Of a stretch of DNA of 9,374 nucleotides, positions 6,409 to 9,374 are shown piece by piece. The stretch comes from Campylobacteraceae bacterium (GTDB taxonomy: Bacteria; Campylobacterota; Campylobacteria; Campylobacterales; Sulfurospirillaceae), in NCBI GenBank assembly GCA_019162915.1, contig JAFLKZ010000090.1, positions 1 to 9,374 of the forward strand, written 5' to 3'. Position numbers and translations under genes: made by a program. The notes beneath the pieces are model-generated. The model was not told the DNA's origin. It worked only from the letters and a program-made list of their open reading frames with translations, and made no database searches. Within the stretch, counting starts at the first letter, position 1. Each line of letters begins with the position of its first letter.

Positions 6409-8100
6409 ATGAAAATTTCTACAAGAATTCTCATCGCATTGATTTTATCACTCGTTGTGTTAGGCGGATGTCTTATCGGCATTTCGTATGTCAATACCAA
6501 TAAAAACACAAACATGTTCCTCTTTGAATATGAAAAAAGTTCATACACTTTTTATGAAAATGAACTGAAAACTATTATGGATATTGCGGGGGATATCGCT
6601 AATTCTATCTATCAAGCTCAAAAAGCCAAAGGCGTACCTGATGATAAAATCAAAGAAGCCATCTTAGAAAAACTAGAAGCGATGAAGTTTTTTAATGATA
6701 AAAGTGGTTATATTTTCGTTTATGAATATGATGGAACCAATGTCCTTATGCCAACCAATAAAGCAGCAGAGGGCACTAATTTGATAGGGCTTAAAGATGT
6801 TAATGGTGTATATCTCATCAAAGAGCTCATTGAAGAAGCAAAACGTGGCGGAGGTCTTGTCAAATACCATTTTCCTAAAATCAAAGATGGCAAACCTTTA
6901 CCAAAATTTTCTTATGCTATCTCTTTTGGTCCTTACAATTGGATGATGGGAACAGGTGTCTATGTCGACAATGTCCAAGAAGAGATTACTACACTTACCA
7001 GTACGATTAATACCTATGTTGTACAGCAAAGACAAGTGAGTACTGCTATTGCGCTTAGTATTTTATTGATTAGTATCGTTATTGCTATATTTTTAGTGAG
7101 AATGACAATTACAAAGCCTCTTAACCACCTTATCCAAAGAGCGGATAATCTCTCTAGTGGCGATGGTGACTTGACTCGAAAACTAGAAATCGAAGGCAAT
7201 GATGAAATAGCACAAGCGAGTGCAAGCATCAACCGTTTTATAGAAAAAGTACGTATCCTTATCAGTGAAGCTAAAAATCTTTCCAATGAAAACTCTTCTA
7301 TCTCACATGAGCTTTCATCAACTTCTTTAGAAGTAGGACGCTCCGTTGAAACATCTATGCAAATTGTTAATCACACAACACAGAAAGCTACTATTTTACA
7401 AAATGAACTTAGCATGGGTATCAATGAAGCAAAAGAGGGGAAAGAGGGTCTTTTAAAGGCAAATAACTATCTTCGTGAAGCCAACAATGCGATCCTTTCT
7501 CTTACCCAAGATATCCAACAAAGTGCGGCAACAGAAGTAGAGTTAGCCCATAAAATCCAACAACTCAGCTCCGATGCAGGACAAGTTAAAGAAGTCTTAG
7601 TAGTTATCGGAGACATAGCAGACCAAACCAATCTTTTAGCCCTCAACGCTGCCATTGAAGCAGCGCGTGCAGGAGAACATGGACGTGGTTTCGCTGTTGT
7701 TGCTGATGAGGTTAGAAAATTAGCCGAGCGAACACAAAAAAGTCTTCAAGAAATCAATGCTACGATCAATGTCATTGTTCAAGCTATTGTCGATAGTAGT
7801 GATTCTATGAGTGCTAACTCTAAAAAAGTAGAAGCCCTTGCTATTACGGCAAATAGTGTTGAAATGAAGATTAACAATATGTTCCTCGTCATGGCTGATG
7901 CTACCAAAGTTTCAGATAAAACAGTCGAAAACTATCTTCAAACTGGCACGGACATCGGAACTATTATAACGGGTGTTGGGCAAATCAATGAGATATCAAG
8001 TCAAAATGCGAGAAGTGTTGAAGAAATAGCAAGTGCCGCTGAACATCTCAGTCGAATGACAGAAACACTCAACCTCAAATTATCTGAATTTAGAACATAG
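6409..8100 (+). CDS. Methyl-accepting chemotaxis protein with single Cache sensor domain
   Basis: A 563-residue transmembrane chemoreceptor that signals through CheA/CheW to the flagellar motor. TM1 is about 7-27. The periplasmic domain (about 33-190) is of the single-Cache (sCache_2) type: KSGYIFVYEYDGTNVLMP at 98-115, the helix-rich middle, then FGPYNWMMGTGVYVDNV at 173-189. TM2 is about 212-232, HAMP about 230-285 (TKPLNHLIQRADNLSSGDGDL) and a long cytoplasmic coiled coil follows. The highly conserved signalling tip is GDIADQTNLLALNAAIEAARAGEHGRGFAVVADEVRKLAERTQ (401-443). There is no C-terminal WxxF-type CheR/CheB tether; the protein ends LKLSEFRT. sCache_2 receptors often bind small organic acids, so that is a reasonable but unproven ligand class. 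A good AAAGGA ribosome site supports the start. marC follows after 13 nt and is probably co-transcribed. Confidence 0.97.
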   Translation: MKISTRILIALILSLVVLGGCLIGISYVNTNKNTNMFLFEYEKSSYTFYENELKTIMDIAGDIANSIYQAQKAKGVPDDKIKEAILEKLEAMKFFNDKSGYIFVYEYDGTNVLMPTNKAAEGTNLIGLKDVNGVYLIKELIEEAKRGGGLVKYHFPKIKDGKPLPKFSYAISFGPYNWMMGTGVYVDNVQEEITTLTSTINTYVVQQRQVSTAIALSILLISIVIAIFLVRMTITKPLNHLIQRADNLSSGDGDLTRKLEIEGNDEIAQASASINRFIEKVRILISEAKNLSNENSSISHELSSTSLEVGRSVETSMQIVNHTTQKATILQNELSMGINEAKEGKEGLLKANNYLREANNAILSLTQDIQQSAATEVELAHKIQQLSSDAGQVKEVLVVIGDIADQTNLLALNAAIEAARAGEHGRGFAVVADEVRKLAERTQKSLQEINATINVIVQAIVDSSDSMSANSKKVEALAITANSVEMKINNMFLVMADATKVSDKTVENYLQTGTDIGTIITGVGQINEISSQNARSVEEIASAAEHLSRMTETLNLKLSEFRT

Positions 8101-8101
8101 T

Positions 8102-8107
8102 AAGGAG
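8102..8107 (+). promoter_or_regulatory. Ribosome binding site fixing a TTG start for marC
   Basis: AAGGAG lies 6 nt before TTG at 8114-8116. No ATG or GTG in this frame is near enough to use the site; the next ATG (residue 15) would cut into the first membrane helix before the conserved DPFGN motif. Confidence 0.75.
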
Positions 8108-8113
8108 TGGGTA

Positions 8114-8719
8114 TTGAATTTTGATATTTCCATTATATCAACGGCTATTTTGATTATGTTTGTCATTGATCCCTTTGGAAATGTCCCTGTCATCCTTTCG
8201 ATTTTAAAAGATGTAGATGTCAAGAAAAGACGTTTTATAATCATCCGAGAGATGATTTTTGGTCTTGGCATCTTACTCGTTTTTCTCTTTTTTGGGGAAT
8301 CTTTTCTCAACCTTTTTCACCTAGAAACTGACGCCGTAAGAATAGCAGGCGCTGTTATCTTTTTTGTGATAGGCATCAAACTTATTTTTCCAGGAGAGCA
8401 AGGTAGTTCAACTCTTTATGGCTCAAGTAGTGAACCTTTTGTCGTGCCCATTGCCATGCCACTCATTGCAGGACCCTCAGCACTTGCTACCCTTTTAGTC
8501 ATGAGTAAGTCCCATGCAGATGCTATTCCCAACCTTTTTATATCACTTATTTTGGCATGGTTTATCTCAGCACTTATCATGTATCTTTCTCCTTTTCTCT
8601 ACAAAATTCTGCGCGAAAAAGGACTTACAGCACTAGAGCGACTCATGGGAATGCTACTTTTGATGATGTCTGTGCAGATGTTTATCGATGGCATAAGAGG
8701 TTTATCTCACACTTTTTAG
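8114..8719 (+). CDS. marC: MarC family integral membrane protein
   Basis: A 201-residue membrane protein of the MarC/UPF0056 family, at the usual family length, with about six membrane segments. Family landmarks are FVIDPFGNVPVIL in helix 1 (16-28), the Arg45-Glu46 pair before helix 2, AGAVIFFVIGIKLIFPG (78-94), PIAMPLIAGPSALATLL (112-128) and ERLMGMLLLMMSVQMFIDGI (175-194). MarC was once linked to multiple antibiotic resistance, but that link was not upheld, and the biochemical role of the family is unknown. The start is TTG with a strong AAGGAG. The gene is 13 nt downstream of the chemoreceptor and is likely in the same message. The symbol indicates family membership only. Confidence 0.93.
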   Translation: MNFDISIISTAILIMFVIDPFGNVPVILSILKDVDVKKRRFIIIREMIFGLGILLVFLFFGESFLNLFHLETDAVRIAGAVIFFVIGIKLIFPGEQGSSTLYGSSSEPFVVPIAMPLIAGPSALATLLVMSKSHADAIPNLFISLILAWFISALIMYLSPFLYKILREKGLTALERLMGMLLLMMSVQMFIDGIRGLSHTF

Positions 8720-8735
8720 CCTTTACATGTAAAGG
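8720..8735. repeat. TTACATGTAA palindrome, copy 3 (16-bp form)
   Basis: CCTTTACATGTAAAGG is a perfect 16-bp palindrome directly after the marC stop codon. It can fold as a 6-bp stem with a CATG loop, or act as a protein-binding site. The core at 8723-8732 matches the copies at 4282 and 5469. Confidence 0.65.
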
Positions 8736-8759
8736 ATTTGGCTACTTCACCAAATCCTT
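8732..8759. terminator. Hairpin between convergent marC and msrA
   Basis: AAGGATTTGG (8732-8741) and CCAAATCCTT (8750-8759) form a perfect 10-bp stem with an 8-nt loop. The loop contains the msrA stop codon (8742-8744). There is no T-run on either strand after the stem, so termination may be weak or rely on Rho. It shares AAGG with the adjacent palindrome, so the two structures exclude each other. Confidence 0.5.
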
Positions 8760-9341
8760 ATAAACACTCTTAAACTTCTCTACTTTAGGGGCAACCACAA
8801 AACTACAATAGCCTTGCTGAGGATTATTTTTAAAATAATCTTGATGATACGTTTCAGCTTTGTAAAAAATAGGAACTGGCAATAATTCAGTCACAATGGG
8901 CTTTGAAAATTTTTGGGATACCTCTTTGAGTGAAGCTTCTGCTATCTTTTTTTGCTGAGCATCATGATAAAAAATAACCGAGCGATACTGTGTTCCCACA
9001 TCATTACCTTGACGATTAAGTGTCGTAGGATCGTGAATAAGCCAAAATATTTTGAGTAATGCCTCGTATGTGATGATATTTGAATCAAAGGTGATTTGTA
9101 CCACTTCTGCATGTTTGGTTGTTCCACTGGTTACTTTTTCATAACTTGGATTTTCCACCACGCCACCTGCATATCCACTCACCACATCCAAAACACCTTT
9201 GGTTTCTTCGAATACAGCTTCTAAACACCAAAAACACCCGCCACCAAATGTAGCAATCTCTTTTGACATCGTCATCTCCTTTCCTTGTGCCGTTGAAAAT
9301 AAGCCTAAAACTATTAAAAATAAAAAAATTACCTTTTTCAC
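8742..9341 (-). CDS. msrA: Peptide methionine-(S)-sulfoxide reductase MsrA, exported form
   Basis: This enzyme reduces the S epimer of methionine sulfoxide in oxidised proteins. The product has 199 residues: a signal peptide (about 1-20, MKKVIFLFLIVLGLFSTAQG) and one MsrA domain. The catalytic motif is GGGCFWCLEAVF with nucleophile Cys36. Other conserved elements are SGYAGG (55-60), HAEVVQITFD (77-86) with Glu79, GNDVGTQYRS (112-121), YHQDYF (165-170) and a likely resolving Cys179 in GYCSF. No MsrB domain is fused. The start is GTG with GGGAG 6 nt upstream. A second start at Met25 (9267-9269) has an ideal AAAGGAG 6 nt upstream and would give a 175-residue cytosolic enzyme beginning MSKEIATFGGGCFWC. 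The gene is convergent with marC. Confidence 0.96.
   Translation of the reverse strand: MKKVIFLFLIVLGLFSTAQGKEMTMSKEIATFGGGCFWCLEAVFEETKGVLDVVSGYAGGVVENPSYEKVTSGTTKHAEVVQITFDSNIITYEALLKIFWLIHDPTTLNRQGNDVGTQYRSVIFYHDAQQKKIAEASLKEVSQKFSKPIVTELLPVPIFYKAETYHQDYFKNNPQQGYCSFVVAPKVEKFKSVYKDLVK
9276..9282 (-). promoter_or_regulatory. Internal ribosome binding site for a cytosolic MsrA start
   Basis: Minus-strand AAAGGAG, encoding part of Gly-Lys-Glu just after the signal peptide, is spaced exactly 6 nt from ATG 9267-9269 (Met25). The match is at least as good as the one serving the GTG start. It suggests either two protein forms or that the signal peptide start is secondary. Confidence 0.5.
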
Positions 9342-9364
9342 TGTACTCTCCCTTATTTTAACCT

Positions 9365-9373
9365 ATTGTAGCA
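9365..9373 (-). promoter_or_regulatory. Extended -10 promoter candidate for msrA
   Basis: The minus strand reads TGCTACAAT, a good extended -10 (TGn plus TACAAT). Transcription would begin near 9358, about 17 nt before the GTG start at 9341, leaving room for the GGGAG ribosome site. Any -35 lies outside the window. Confidence 0.45.
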
Positions 9374-9374
9374 C

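Noticed and set aside
8557..8763. Second plus-strand frame overlapping the end of marC
   Set aside because: It overlaps conserved MarC sequence in another frame and runs through the hairpins; the protein has no recognisable features.
1..9374. Mobile element or genomic island
   Set aside because: No transposase, integrase, tRNA end or long flanking repeats were seen. All genes are chromosome-type and share similar AT-rich composition.

Overview
The window is an AT-rich bacterial chromosomal segment. Its protein style points to Campylobacterota, most likely Sulfurospirillum or a close relative: an HQWRQPL-type histidine kinase, a single-Cache chemoreceptor without a CheR tether, short gaps, and lysine/isoleucine/phenylalanine-rich proteins. 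This assignment is an inference from protein character; no rRNA or other taxonomic marker is present. There are nine protein genes. I see no tRNA, rRNA, IS element, prophage or CRISPR array, and no gene-free stretch over about 105 bases.

Layout. Positions 1-3955 (minus strand) hold a tight four-gene transcription unit: a periplasmic substrate-binding protein, a transmembrane sensor histidine kinase (4-nt ATGA overlap), a response regulator (11-nt overlap) and a secreted cyclophilin (start codon directly after the regulator's stop). No permease or ATPase accompanies the binding protein, so it probably serves as the ligand-sensing part of a three-component signalling system. The response regulator carries an unusual winged-helix output domain that resembles plasmid RepL proteins. 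Positions 3956-4058 are a divergent promoter region with overlapping extended -10 boxes. Positions 4059-4709 (plus) hold a lone zinc-ribbon SAM methyltransferase, which ends inside a bidirectional terminator shared with the convergent gene.

Positions 4719-6330 (minus) hold a small secreted Tyr/Arg-rich glycine-zipper protein, preceded by three phased 9-bp direct repeats, and an MFS exporter upstream of it. Positions 6409-8719 (plus) hold a Cache-type methyl-accepting chemotaxis protein and, 13 nt later, a MarC-family membrane protein that starts at TTG. Positions 8742-9341 (minus) hold MsrA. It has a GTG start giving a signal peptide and a second, well-positioned ribosome binding site at an internal ATG that would give a cytosolic form.

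Common themes are environmental sensing (the three-component system and the chemoreceptor) and envelope protein care (secreted cyclophilin, exported MsrA). The items most worth follow-up are the binding-protein/kinase/RepL-like regulator cassette, the dual-start msrA, the phased repeats before the small secreted protein, and a palindrome (TTACATGTAA) that recurs three times.
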